DNA from: Terriglobia bacterium
Lineage (GTDB): Bacteria > Acidobacteriota > Terriglobia > Bryobacterales > Bryobacteraceae
Assembly (NCBI GenBank): GCA_020073305.1
Contig: JAIQFK010000010.1
Span: forward strand, 186,001-250,000
Length of the DNA: 64,000 nucleotides
Direction of reading: 5' to 3'
Below the pieces are notes generated by a model. It ran no database searches, was not told the DNA's origin, and worked only from the letters and a program-made list of their open reading frames with translations. Position 1 is the first letter of the stretch, and every line of letters begins with the position of its first letter. A program made the position numbers and the translations under genes. Below, piece after piece: positions 16,418 to 24,541 of this stretch.

Positions 16418-16511
16418 CCCAGTCGGAGCTACCCTCATTAACGATAAATAATCCTCCTCCTTGCACCACCGCGTCCGCCTCTTGCGTCTCTGGCCACGAG
16501 GAGGGCAAGAA

Positions 16512-16934
16512 ATGCGAAGTCTTCTGATCAGGAGCCTGGCCGGCGGCAGCTTGCTGCTAATGGCACTCGGCGCATACGCGCAGGATTATCCCCGCTATCG
16601 CGACGATGACCGTTATTCCGCTCGTGGCGGCCGCGGATATTACGGACGCCCGGGAAATCGGGGCAGCTTAATGGACCAGGTGCAGGCGGACCTGCGCTTT
16701 GCCCAAGGCGCGGCGTACTCGCGTGGGGAAGCCAAACGCCTGGATAAGGCCAGAGAGGAACTCTGGGAATTCCAGAGAAAGTGGAATGCCGGACGGTTCG
16801 ACCACCATGAGCTGGACGACTCCATCGCGGCTATCCAAAAGGTCATCGACCACAACGGCCTCGATGAGCGCACCCGCTCCATGCTGTGGAGCGATTTGAG
16901 ACAACTCCGCGACTTCCGTGCACAACAACCGTAG
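16512..16934 (+). CDS. Small exported hypothetical protein
   Basis: A 140-residue protein with a clear signal peptide ('SLLIRSLAGGSLLLMALGAYA' in part), cleaved before a Tyr/Arg/Asp-rich segment ('YPRYRDDDRYSARGGRG'), then a helical, charged region with 'LDKAREELWEFQRKWNAG' and 'HHELDDSIAAIQKVIDHNG'. The ATG at 16512 is preceded by GAGGAGGG, so the longer frame from 16461 is rejected. No family is recognised. The helical half could form a small periplasmic helical bundle. It stands alone between the STAS gene and the convergent TonB receptor. Confidence 0.75.
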   Translation: MRSLLIRSLAGGSLLLMALGAYAQDYPRYRDDDRYSARGGRGYYGRPGNRGSLMDQVQADLRFAQGAAYSRGEAKRLDKAREELWEFQRKWNAGRFDHHELDDSIAAIQKVIDHNGLDERTRSMLWSDLRQLRDFRAQQP

Positions 16935-16958
16935 GGGCCGGACATTGTCCGGCCTCAC

Positions 16959-19900
16959 CTAGAATTCGTACCGCAGCGCGAATTGCATGGTCCGTGCCGC
17001 CGCTACTCCTTGAAACTCGCCGAAGGTCAGTGGCGAAATCAGCGACAGGCTCGGATTGGTGAAATTGACGTTGTTAAACGCATTGAACGCTTCCGCCCGG
17101 AACTGCACGCGCTGGTTCTCCCAAGGCAGCTTGAACGATTTCGCCAGCGTCAGATCCGTATTGAAGAACGGCGCCAGGCGAACCGCCGCGCGCGTGCCGC
17201 TGTGTCCTGGAAACTCATCCGCGAATGAGCTGGAGGCTGACGTGTTGCCGAGTATGCTGGGAATGCCGTTCTGGTCAATCTGTACCGCGGTATGCACCGG
17301 CTGAGTCATTACGGTCAACGAATTGAGCCAGTAGTTTGCGTTATAAGCCAGGTCGCCGGCGACGGTCGACGGTAACCCCGAACGGTAGCGGATCACGCTC
17401 GAAACCTGCCAGCCGCCGATGATCTGATTCACCCAGCCGGGAGCGTCGCGGAACAACATTTTGTTCTTGCCAATGGGCAGCTCGTAAAGAAAGTTGGCGC
17501 TGATGTTGTGCCGCAAATCGAAATCGGAAGAGCCGCGGAATTCCTTGGTGTTGAAAATATTCTGAATCGCGGCGCCTTGCGGTCCGGCGCCCGATTCTGC
17601 CGCGGAGCCAAGATCAATGGAGTGCGACCAGGCATAGTTGAAGTCGAACGAAAAGCCGCTCGAGAACTGCCGCCGCAACGCGATCGTGAGGCTGTGGAAG
17701 GCTGCTGTGCCGGCGTTCATCCACGTGGGCATCGAGCTGCCCTGCAGCGGGAAGAACGTGTAGCAACCGGACTTGGAGAGGCACTTGCCGTTCACGTAGG
17801 AGCTGGTGGTATTGCGGTCCACCGCATGAAGGCAATCCAGGAAGCTGCCGCCGTAATCGTTGTAGACGCAGTTGAAATAATTCGCCGAAGCGCTCCCCTT
17901 GAAGTCCACGTTTGCCAGGCCGGGCCACATGTCCTCCACAAAAGGCAGATTCGGCACCAGGCTGGGATTCTTCTGCACCATGGCCGGCGTCAGGCCGGAA
18001 TCGAATAATTTCCGCACGGTGTTGGCATTCTGTTCCCAGGTGATCCCCGACTTGGGATCTTTGAAGTACTCGAGCGGTGTGTAAACATCGCCCTCCATCA
18101 GCAGCCTGTGAGAAAGCCGGCCGGTGTATCCGACCTCGATAATCATCTTGCCCGGAATCTCGCGCGCGAAGCTGGCGTTCAGAAGATAAGAGTAGGGTGG
18201 CTTCAGGTTGGGCGAGATCCCTTCAAACGCGCCGGAAATAGCGGCGATGTTGGGTGGCGTGAACGGAAACGTCTCCGCTGCATTCGGTGGCACGCCGGGC
18301 GCGCCTCCGGTGAACCGTGGGCTGGTGGAGAAGCTGTAGGAATCCGGGAAATTCGATTGCGTGGCCAGGCCGATAGAGCCGTACTGGTCGTATTGCGTAA
18401 TCAGGTCGCTGCCAAAGCGGTCGTAAGCCATGCCCGCGCCGGCGCGGAACACGCCCGCTTTGCCAAAGATTTTGCCGATCAGCCCGCTATGGTCCGCGGG
18501 AGCATAAGCCAGGCCCAGGCGTGGCGCCCATGCTTTGTTGAACGGACTCCACCACGTCGGCTTGCCATTCGCGGGACCGTTCAAGGCCCACTGAAGGGTG
18601 GCGTTCGGCATGGCGTTCTGCGGCACACCCTGCGCTTGCAGAGAGTCCCGCTGGGCAAAATATGAAGTGAGCGGGAATGTAGAGGTCACCTGAATGCCAT
18701 TGGACTCGTACGGAGGCCGGAAGTTTTCATATCGCACGCCGAAATTCAGCGTCAGCGCCCGGCTCACGCGATAGGTGTCGCCAATATAAGCCGCGTAATC
18801 GCGCTCCACGAAGTTGCGCACTTGCAGCGTTCCTTGGGGCAGCGGGCCTCCTGTCTTGCTGAAAAAGTCGGTGTGGAAATTGTCGTTGACAATTCCCAGA
18901 ATCGCGCCCATGCCGTTGGCCACTGAGGTCGGGTCAGCCAGTTGCGCGTTCGGATTGCCGCTGCGCTGCTGGATGTAAGCCGTAACCGCGTTGTCGATGT
19001 CCGCGCCCAGCCCGATCAGTTCCGTCGCGCCGTAACCGTACCGGGCAAATGAGTTCGCGTCCGAAGCCGTGTTGTTATGGATAAAACGCAGGTTGAATCC
19101 CGTCGTGATCGTGTGCTTGCCCTTGATCCACGTGAGGTCATCGGTGGGGTTGAGCGTCGGCAGGCGCTGCCCAATAGGACGCGCATACGGATTCTGCAAC
19201 GGGTCGAGAGCCGTCTGGAACAGCGCCGGTCCGGTGACGCCGGAAAAGGCCTGGCCGAAGCGTGTGTAGCCGAAATTGAAGACGTTGATCAGGTTCGGTT
19301 TCAGGATGGCGGTGTACTGCGCCGCAACGCCTTTGCTGTTGTCCCGCAGGGTGGAGGCCGGCGCCTGTCCCGGAAACTGCGCCAAAATCTGATCGTCCGT
19401 ATTGTCAGCCAGCGTGCCGCGTACGCTCACGGTGTGCTTGCCGGCGGAATCGATGTGGAAATCCATCTTCCCGACGATGGCCCGATCGTCGCGATGGCTC
19501 GGCGAATTAAAACGGAAGCCGCTGAAATTGAGCCCGCCGTCCTCGCCGAACGTCGGGTCATTGCCCGCCGGATACGCATTCAAGACTTTGAGCATGTTCG
19601 CATTTACGCCCTGGTGCAGCAGATCCACCTGCTGGATTTCCGCGGGCGAGAGCGACTGCGTGGAACCATCCGCCATCTTGAAGGTGAGAGTGCCCTGACG
19701 CATGGTGTCCGAGGGCACCGCGCGCGCCACCGCCACGCCGCTGGCATCGGTCCGCTGTTCATAGTTGAAGAAGTAAAATACCCGGTCGCGCACAATTTTT
19801 CCGCCGGCTGAGGCGCCGAACTGGTTGCGCACCAGCGGCTCTCGCGGAACGCCGGAGCGGTTGTTGAACCACGTGTTGGCCGCCGTGTCCGTGTTGCGGT

Positions 19901-20723
19901 TGAATTCGTAGAGCGAGCCGTGAAACTGGTTCGATCCGCTCTTGGTCACCAGCGCCACTTGGCCGCCCGAAGATCTTCCCTGGTTCGGGCCCTCACCGGC
20001 AACCGTCACGCGAAACTCTTGCACGGAATCGAGGGGAATCGGCAGCACCGCGTTGAATCCGGAGTTGATCACGGAGCCATTCGCGTTCGAGCCCTGGAAA
20101 CCGCCGGTGAAGGTGTTGCTGTTCTGCACCATCAGGCCGGAATTCTGGTTGTTGTTCACGTCCGCGCCGTCCAGCGTGATGTTGTTCTGATCGCGCCGCG
20201 CACCCATCACCTCGCCCGTCGGCGTAACTCCCGGTTGCAGGCTGAGAAGCTCGACGACGTTGCGCGTCTCGAGCGGCAACTGCCGAACTTGTCTCTCCGA
20301 AAACGGGTTGCCGACCGACGCGTCCACCGTGTTGGTGGCGGCCGTTTCGGCAGTCACATTCACGGTCTCCGTCGCATTGCCGATTTCCAGGCGCAGATCG
20401 AGCGTGGCTGGCGTGTTCACCAGGAGCTTGATGTTGTTCCGCGTAGCCGTCGAAAATCCGGGTTTCTCCACCTTGAGCGAGTAGGTCCCGGGCTGCATCT
20501 GCAGAAACGCGTAGTCACCCACTGCATCCGTCACCACCTGGCGCGACGTTCCTTTTTCCATGTCGCTCAGCGTGACGACGGCGCCCGGAATTACCGCGCC
20601 CTGGGCGTCCGTGAGCGTGCCACGCAGTGAGGTGGTGGACTGTGAATAACCGACCCACGCCGTAGCCAGCAAAATACTCAGCAGAAATACAACACGACTG
20701 TAGCGGCTTACGCTCTTTCTCAT
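16959..20723 (-). CDS. Oar-like TonB-dependent outer-membrane receptor with N-terminal CarboxypepD_reg domain
   Basis: Very large outer-membrane protein of 1254 residues, one of the big Oar-like receptors that are abundant in Acidobacteriota. A signal peptide ends near 'ATAWVGYSQ', followed by a beta-sandwich CarboxypepD_reg domain (about residues 28-110; 'SLRGTLTDAQGAVIPGAVV'). A plug domain follows ('ALVTKSGSNQFHGSLYEFNR' is a hallmark of Oar proteins), then a beta-barrel of about 900 residues ending in an aromatic Phe ('MQFALRYEF'), as outer-membrane insertion requires. 'GGWQVSSVIRYRSGLP' is a typical barrel segment. It is monocistronic, and the ATG follows an AGGAG site. Ligands in this family are unknown; complex polysaccharides or peptides are commonly suggested. 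Confidence 0.93.
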   Translation of the reverse strand: MRKSVSRYSRVVFLLSILLATAWVGYSQSTTSLRGTLTDAQGAVIPGAVVTLSDMEKGTSRQVVTDAVGDYAFLQMQPGTYSLKVEKPGFSTATRNNIKLLVNTPATLDLRLEIGNATETVNVTAETAATNTVDASVGNPFSERQVRQLPLETRNVVELLSLQPGVTPTGEVMGARRDQNNITLDGADVNNNQNSGLMVQNSNTFTGGFQGSNANGSVINSGFNAVLPIPLDSVQEFRVTVAGEGPNQGRSSGGQVALVTKSGSNQFHGSLYEFNRNTDTAANTWFNNRSGVPREPLVRNQFGASAGGKIVRDRVFYFFNYEQRTDASGVAVARAVPSDTMRQGTLTFKMADGSTQSLSPAEIQQVDLLHQGVNANMLKVLNAYPAGNDPTFGEDGGLNFSGFRFNSPSHRDDRAIVGKMDFHIDSAGKHTVSVRGTLADNTDDQILAQFPGQAPASTLRDNSKGVAAQYTAILKPNLINVFNFGYTRFGQAFSGVTGPALFQTALDPLQNPYARPIGQRLPTLNPTDDLTWIKGKHTITTGFNLRFIHNNTASDANSFARYGYGATELIGLGADIDNAVTAYIQQRSGNPNAQLADPTSVANGMGAILGIVNDNFHTDFFSKTGGPLPQGTLQVRNFVERDYAAYIGDTYRVSRALTLNFGVRYENFRPPYESNGIQVTSTFPLTSYFAQRDSLQAQGVPQNAMPNATLQWALNGPANGKPTWWSPFNKAWAPRLGLAYAPADHSGLIGKIFGKAGVFRAGAGMAYDRFGSDLITQYDQYGSIGLATQSNFPDSYSFSTSPRFTGGAPGVPPNAAETFPFTPPNIAAISGAFEGISPNLKPPYSYLLNASFAREIPGKMIIEVGYTGRLSHRLLMEGDVYTPLEYFKDPKSGITWEQNANTVRKLFDSGLTPAMVQKNPSLVPNLPFVEDMWPGLANVDFKGSASANYFNCVYNDYGGSFLDCLHAVDRNTTSSYVNGKCLSKSGCYTFFPLQGSSMPTWMNAGTAAFHSLTIALRRQFSSGFSFDFNYAWSHSIDLGSAAESGAGPQGAAIQNIFNTKEFRGSSDFDLRHNISANFLYELPIGKNKMLFRDAPGWVNQIIGGWQVSSVIRYRSGLPSTVAGDLAYNANYWLNSLTVMTQPVHTAVQIDQNGIPSILGNTSASSSFADEFPGHSGTRAAVRLAPFFNTDLTLAKSFKLPWENQRVQFRAEAFNAFNNVNFTNPSLSLISPLTFGEFQGVAAARTMQFALRYEF

Positions 20724-20910
20724 CGTTGCTTCTCCTGTGAAGTGGAAATAAGCGAGGGGAACGGGCTCGCCTTAAGCGCCCTGAATTAACGTGCCGCGGG
20801 TCGGAGCGGCTGCGGCTCGGCTCGGAGTCGCTATGGCGCAACGGGTTCGGGGACGATGAACCCGCTTTGGTTCAGTTCCAAAATAGTACCGACACACCCC
20901 TCCGGCCTAT

Positions 20911-20938
20911 TTGCTCCCGTGGTTCCGGAGAGTATAAT
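20911..20938 (+). promoter_or_regulatory. Sigma-70-type promoter for the 20977 gene
   Basis: TTGCTC at 20911-20916, a 16-bp spacer and a perfect TATAAT at 20933-20938. Transcription would start near 20946, giving a leader of about 30 nt before the ATG at 20977. This is an unusually consensus-like -10 for a GC-rich genome. Confidence 0.6.
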
Positions 20939-20976
20939 AAGGGCGCGGTTATTGTCTTCCACGTTGGAAGTAACCC

Positions 20977-21513
20977 ATGCGCCCCGTTATTTGCGCACTG
21001 TTCGCTGTTATTGCCTCAGCCTGCACCGCCTTCGCGGCGGCGAGGGTAACGCTTATCCTTCAGTTCGAAGCCCAGCATTCTGAGTCCTCCGTCAACGAAA
21101 TGAAACGGGAACTCCAGAACCTCATGCGAGGTTCCGGGGTCGAGCTGAACTGGCGCAGCCTCGATGACACCTCCGCCTCGGATTCCTTCCCCAGCGTCGT
21201 GATTGTCACCTTCCACGGGACCTGCGTCATGAATCCTCTGGTGTCTCCCTTGCCCAGCGAACCCGTCGCCTTGGCCTATGCTCACGTCTCCAACGGTACC
21301 GTGATTCCCTTCGCCGACGTGGAGTGCGACCGTGTCCGCAGCGCTCTGACATCGACTCCCGGCGCCCGCAGCGAACTTCTTTTCGGGCGTGCTCTGGGAC
21401 GCGTCTTGGGGCATGAGCTCCATCACATCATCGAGCGAACACGCGCCCACACACAGCACGGCATCACTCGTAAGTCCTTATCTGGGCGAGATTTAATCGC
21501 GGACCGCACCTGA
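20977..21513 (+). CDS. Small exported protein with HExxH metal motif
   Basis: A 178-residue protein with a signal peptide ('VICALFAVIASACTAFAA'). Near the C-terminus, at about residue 145-150, 'LGHELHHI' matches the HExxH zinc-protease motif, followed by 'AHTQHGITRKSLSGRDLI', where a third His and a Gly could complete a gluzincin- or metzincin-like site. The rest is alpha/beta with 'SVVIVTFHGTCVM'. It has its own consensus promoter. No known protease family is recognised at this length, so it may be a minimal metalloprotease or a peptidase-like protein specific to Acidobacteriota. The function remains unproven. Confidence 0.8.
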   Translation: MRPVICALFAVIASACTAFAAARVTLILQFEAQHSESSVNEMKRELQNLMRGSGVELNWRSLDDTSASDSFPSVVIVTFHGTCVMNPLVSPLPSEPVALAYAHVSNGTVIPFADVECDRVRSALTSTPGARSELLFGRALGRVLGHELHHIIERTRAHTQHGITRKSLSGRDLIADRT

Positions 21514-21668
21514 TTTTGATCCCCTAAAGCCCCGGTGCCTACAACCCGGCTCACTGCTAAAGTTAAGACATCTCCGGCTCAAATCCAAATCGATTGTTTA
21601 GATCACTCGCAAAAGGTTTTTTTATGAAGACTGGGTGAATCCGGTATCTGGACCATCCAAATTTTCTA

Positions 21669-22481
21669 TTGGACGTAACCGGAATTCCCGCTCTACGCTC
21701 GTTTATGGGACTCATGTTTTCTCAAATCGAGCTACTGCATCAGACCAGCAAGATTGTCAGTTCTGGCTTGACCCTGGACGAAATGCTGAAGGAGTTGATC
21801 CGGCTTACCGTCCAGGTTACAGCCTGCGACGCTTGTCTGGTGTACTTGGCGGAACCAGAGGGGGAAATCGTTCTGCGGGCCTCGCAACTCCCTCACGCCC
21901 GTGAAATCGGGAGCATCCGCATGAAACTCGGTGAAGGGATCACCGGGTGGGTGGCGGAACATAAGTCGGTGGTTGCGCTTTCCGCAAAGGCATCCGCGGA
22001 CAAGCGCTTCAAAAACTTTCCCGCCCTGGTGGAGGATACCTTTGAAGCTTTCCTTTCGGTCCCCTTGGTGACGGGCGGGGAGGGGATCGGCGTCATCAAC
22101 ATTCATCACAGGAAACCGCACGGGCACACACCCGAACAAATCGCGCTCATGTCCTTCATGGGCGAGCAGATGGGCGGGGCGATCGCGAGGTCGCGCGTGT
22201 TCGAAGAGAACCTCCGGCTGCAGGAAGAAACGCTCGAAATGAAGCGGCAGTTGGAAGCCCGGAAACTGGTGGAGCGCGCCAAAGGGATTCTGCAATCGAA
22301 ATACAACCTGACAGAAGAGGAAGCCTACCTGCGGCTCCGCGGTGAAAGCCGCCGCCTGCGTCGTCCCATGAAAGATCTGGCCGAGGCCATTATCCTGGCC
22401 GAAGATATCGGCGCGGGTGCGCTGCCAGTTCGCGAGATGGATCCCGATCTGGCGTCCGCGCAAGCGTCGCCCGGCTTCTAA
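21669..22481 (+). CDS. GAF-ANTAR transcription antitermination regulator
   Basis: About 270 residues: a GAF sensor domain (roughly 25-175, with 'VTACDACLVYLAEPEGEIVL' and 'LGEGITGWVAEHKSVVALS'), a coiled linker ('LRLQEETLEMKRQLEARKL') and a C-terminal ANTAR domain ('ERAKGILQSKYNLTEEEAY', 'LRRPMKDLAEAIIL') that binds two-hairpin RNA targets to prevent termination. Sensor-ANTAR proteins control genes post-initiation in response to small molecules or phosphorylation. Start uncertain: TTG at 21669 or ATG at 21705, neither with a good ribosome-binding site. It ends just before the divergent-facing HPt gene, whose product could be a signalling partner. Potential target RNAs were not identified in this window. 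Confidence 0.88.
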   Translation: MDVTGIPALRSFMGLMFSQIELLHQTSKIVSSGLTLDEMLKELIRLTVQVTACDACLVYLAEPEGEIVLRASQLPHAREIGSIRMKLGEGITGWVAEHKSVVALSAKASADKRFKNFPALVEDTFEAFLSVPLVTGGEGIGVINIHHRKPHGHTPEQIALMSFMGEQMGGAIARSRVFEENLRLQEETLEMKRQLEARKLVERAKGILQSKYNLTEEEAYLRLRGESRRLRRPMKDLAEAIILAEDIGAGALPVREMDPDLASAQASPGF

Positions 22482-22615
22482 TTGTTCGCCAGGGAAACCG
22501 AATACATCGGGGGCAGATGCGCGGCCAGCACCTGCCAGGAATCGCCGCCGTCGCGCGAGTAAGATACCGTGCCCGTCGAAGTTCCGAAGTAGACACCCGC
22601 GGCATCAGCAAGTGT
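22478..22615 (-). pseudogene. C-terminal remnant of a BNR/sialidase-type repeat protein
   Basis: A 45-codon fragment ending in TAG at 22478-22480. It encodes 'GVYFGTSTGTVSYSRDGG' followed by DSWQVLAAHLPPMYSVS, which includes a perfect Asp-box (S-x-D-x-G-x-x-W: 'SRDGGDSW') and the LPP-x-YSV tail seen at the C-terminus of BNR/WD40-like glycosidase-related proteins of Acidobacteriota. No start, signal peptide or upstream repeats remain. It begins directly after the HPt stop codon and, curiously, in the same frame. I read it as debris of a larger gene after a rearrangement; readthrough of the HPt TGA would append it to the HPt protein. Confidence 0.75.
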
Positions 22616-22960
22616 TCACAGGGTTGCGGCTTCAGATGAGAACTTCAGGAGTTCGGCTGTGAGACTGCCGAGGGAGTCGCGGCACGCATTGAAGTCTCCG
22701 GCTGTAGCACAGCGTTCGATCTGTTTCAACACAGCCGCCATGGAGACTGCCCCCACGTTTGCGCAGGCGCCTTTGACGTAATGGGCCAGCCGCGCGCAGC
22801 GCGTGCCGTCGGCATGCTCGATTGCATCGCGAAGCGCGGACATCTGCTGGGTTGCGTCATCGATGAGCGCCGTCACCAGTTCTCGCATCAGCTCCGCGTC
22901 CTCCATACATACATTCCGCAACTGATCCACATCGAAGACGACATCTGTCTGATTCAGCAT
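22616..22960 (-). CDS. Histidine phosphotransfer (HPt) domain protein
   Basis: A stand-alone 114-residue HPt domain. It is predicted to relay phosphate between receiver domains via His60 in 'RLAHYVKGACANVGA', the HxxKG signature of the family, within a helical bundle. No receiver or kinase domain is fused. The GAF-ANTAR gene is next to it on the opposite strand, and a stand-alone receiver lies at 6591; both are possible but unproven partners. Its stop is followed in the same frame by a dead BNR-protein tail, so its 3' end sits on a rearrangement boundary. Confidence 0.9.
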   Translation of the reverse strand: MLNQTDVVFDVDQLRNVCMEDAELMRELVTALIDDATQQMSALRDAIEHADGTRCARLAHYVKGACANVGAVSMAAVLKQIERCATAGDFNACRDSLGSLTAELLKFSSEAATL

Positions 22961-23037
22961 GGCCGGCGATTCCTCCCGCTACCGGACTATCGGCGGAAGG
23001 GCGCCGGTACTGCTATCAATGAAATACCCTAGTCTGC

Positions 23038-24258
23038 TTACCAGTTCGTCAGTGAACCATCGGGCCGATGGAATAGGGGAATGGGGCGGCTGCGTTCGGT
23101 GACTTCGAGGGCGAGATGGAGCGGCTTGGGATCGAATTCCACACCCAGGCCCGGGCGGCGATTGGGCCAGATTTTTCCGTTGCGAAAATCGTAACTCACC
23201 GGCAAGTGAGGTTCAGAGCCTGGACCGGCGCCCAATATCTCCATGAGAACGGGACCGGAGAACGTTGTGGCAACATGCGCCACCGCCGCTTCCGCCACGG
23301 GTCCGGTGAAGTGGGGGATCAAGCCGACGTAGTGCGTTTCGCAGAGAGTCGCGATTTTCTTGTATTCGGTGATGCCGCCCACATTGGGAATGCTGACGCG
23401 CGCGTAATCGATGAGTCGCTGTTCGACCAGGCGGTTCACATCCCAGCGGTCGCCGAACTGCTCGCCCACGGCGATGGGCACTTTCACCTGCGGACGCAAC
23501 TGGCGGTAGACGTCGGTGTTTTCGGAGCGGAGCAGGTCCTCGCAGAAATAGGGCTCGAGCGGTTCGATGAGCGTGCTGAGGCGGATGGCATCCGGCAAGT
23601 CGAGGCGGGTGTGATAGTCGATGGCCCAATCGCCGTCCTTGCCCACGCCTTCGCGGATTTGTACGCATTCCTCATGCGTTTTTCGCACCATCTGGTGAGA
23701 GTTGAAGGTGGCGCCGTCAGGCGGCTCGGCCACCGCGGTGCGGAAGGCGCGGAAGCCGGCTTCCACGCAGGCGCGCGCGGTCTCCTTTAGACTGCCCTTC
23801 TCAGGGAATCCCGTGGAATAGCACTCGATGTGCTCGCGCGACTGGCCGCCGAGCAGCTCATAGACAGGCACGCCCAGCGCCTTGCCCTTGATGTCCCAGA
23901 GCGCCAGGTCGAGCGCGCCCAGCGCATCCAGTTTCTCGCGCCCCGCCGGGTAGAAGCGGCCGCGATAAACCAACTGCCAGAGGTAGTCGATCTTCGAAGG
24001 TTCGTCGCCGATGAGCATTTCGGCGCATTCGGCGACCGTGTCTCGTGATCCGCCTTCACCGATGCCGGTGATGCCGGCGTCAGTTTCCACCGTCACGATG
24101 TTAAAACTCTGGTTGAACATGGGGCGCGATCGAGGGTTTTGGTAGAAGCGGATGCGCTTGATTTTCATCTTGGGAAGATCGGCGCGCAGTGCCGGCGGGT
24201 GGGCGAGTGCCACGGCGGCGCCACCGGCAAGGGAAGAGAGAAACGTTCGGCGATGCAT
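23038..24258 (-). CDS. Enolase-superfamily sugar-acid dehydratase (mandelate racemase/GalD-like)
   Basis: A 406-residue member of the mandelate racemase subgroup with a twin-arginine leader ('MHRRTFLSSLAGGAAVALAH'), implying export folded. Metal ligands are the Asp of 'WAIDYHTRL', the Glu of 'CEDLLRSE' and the Glu of 'VGEQFGDRWD'. His-type acid/base positions fit 'DYH' and 'LIPHFTG', as in galactonate- and mannonate-type dehydratases. The capping domain has 'DLALWDIKGKALG'. I chose the ATG at 24258 for the Tat motif; the frame upstream to 24306 is extra. The exact sugar acid is unresolved; members of this superfamily evolve specificity quickly. An exported acid-sugar dehydratase fits a polysaccharide-degrading lifestyle. 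Confidence 0.85.
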   Translation of the reverse strand: MHRRTFLSSLAGGAAVALAHPPALRADLPKMKIKRIRFYQNPRSRPMFNQSFNIVTVETDAGITGIGEGGSRDTVAECAEMLIGDEPSKIDYLWQLVYRGRFYPAGREKLDALGALDLALWDIKGKALGVPVYELLGGQSREHIECYSTGFPEKGSLKETARACVEAGFRAFRTAVAEPPDGATFNSHQMVRKTHEECVQIREGVGKDGDWAIDYHTRLDLPDAIRLSTLIEPLEPYFCEDLLRSENTDVYRQLRPQVKVPIAVGEQFGDRWDVNRLVEQRLIDYARVSIPNVGGITEYKKIATLCETHYVGLIPHFTGPVAEAAVAHVATTFSGPVLMEILGAGPGSEPHLPVSYDFRNGKIWPNRRPGLGVEFDPKPLHLALEVTERSRPIPLFHRPDGSLTNW

Positions 24259-24357
24259 GTGGGAAAAGATACCAAATTCAAATTGGGCTCGAGGGCTGGG
24301 TGTCAAACGGGAGTTGAAGATCTGTATTTAACACTTCGCACTGTGGACTCAGGTGAG

Positions 24358-24462
24358 TCAAAAATGGTGACAGGCAGCGCCGTCCACGCGCGGTTGGGGC
24401 GGGACGATGTTGATTGCGGACGTTACTCGGCTTGGGACGGCGAAGCCATTCACCATTTTTGA
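24358..24462. repeat. Hairpin repeat, MITE/REP-like, 105 bp
   Basis: Perfect 13-bp inverted ends (24358-24370 and 24450-24462, TCAAAAATGGTGA and its reverse complement) extend inward with mismatches to about 28 bp; the inner arms pair CGCCGTCC with GGGACGGCG. The core is about 50 bp and non-coding. The GGTGACAGGCA stretch of the left arm is reminiscent of the repeats that accompany REP-associated tyrosine transposases, but no transposase is nearby and no second copy was seen in the window. Confidence 0.6.
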
Positions 24463-24541
24463 ACCAGCTGTTGGGTACGCTAACAAATGAAGGGGCGTTC
24501 GCTCAGCAAGCAATTCCGGCGCCGGGCAGTCTCTGTCGCCG

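Noticed and set aside
22390-22611. 73-codon minus-strand open frame near the HPt gene
   Set aside because: Another frame of the same strand carries the recognisable Asp-box tail; this frame has no family features.
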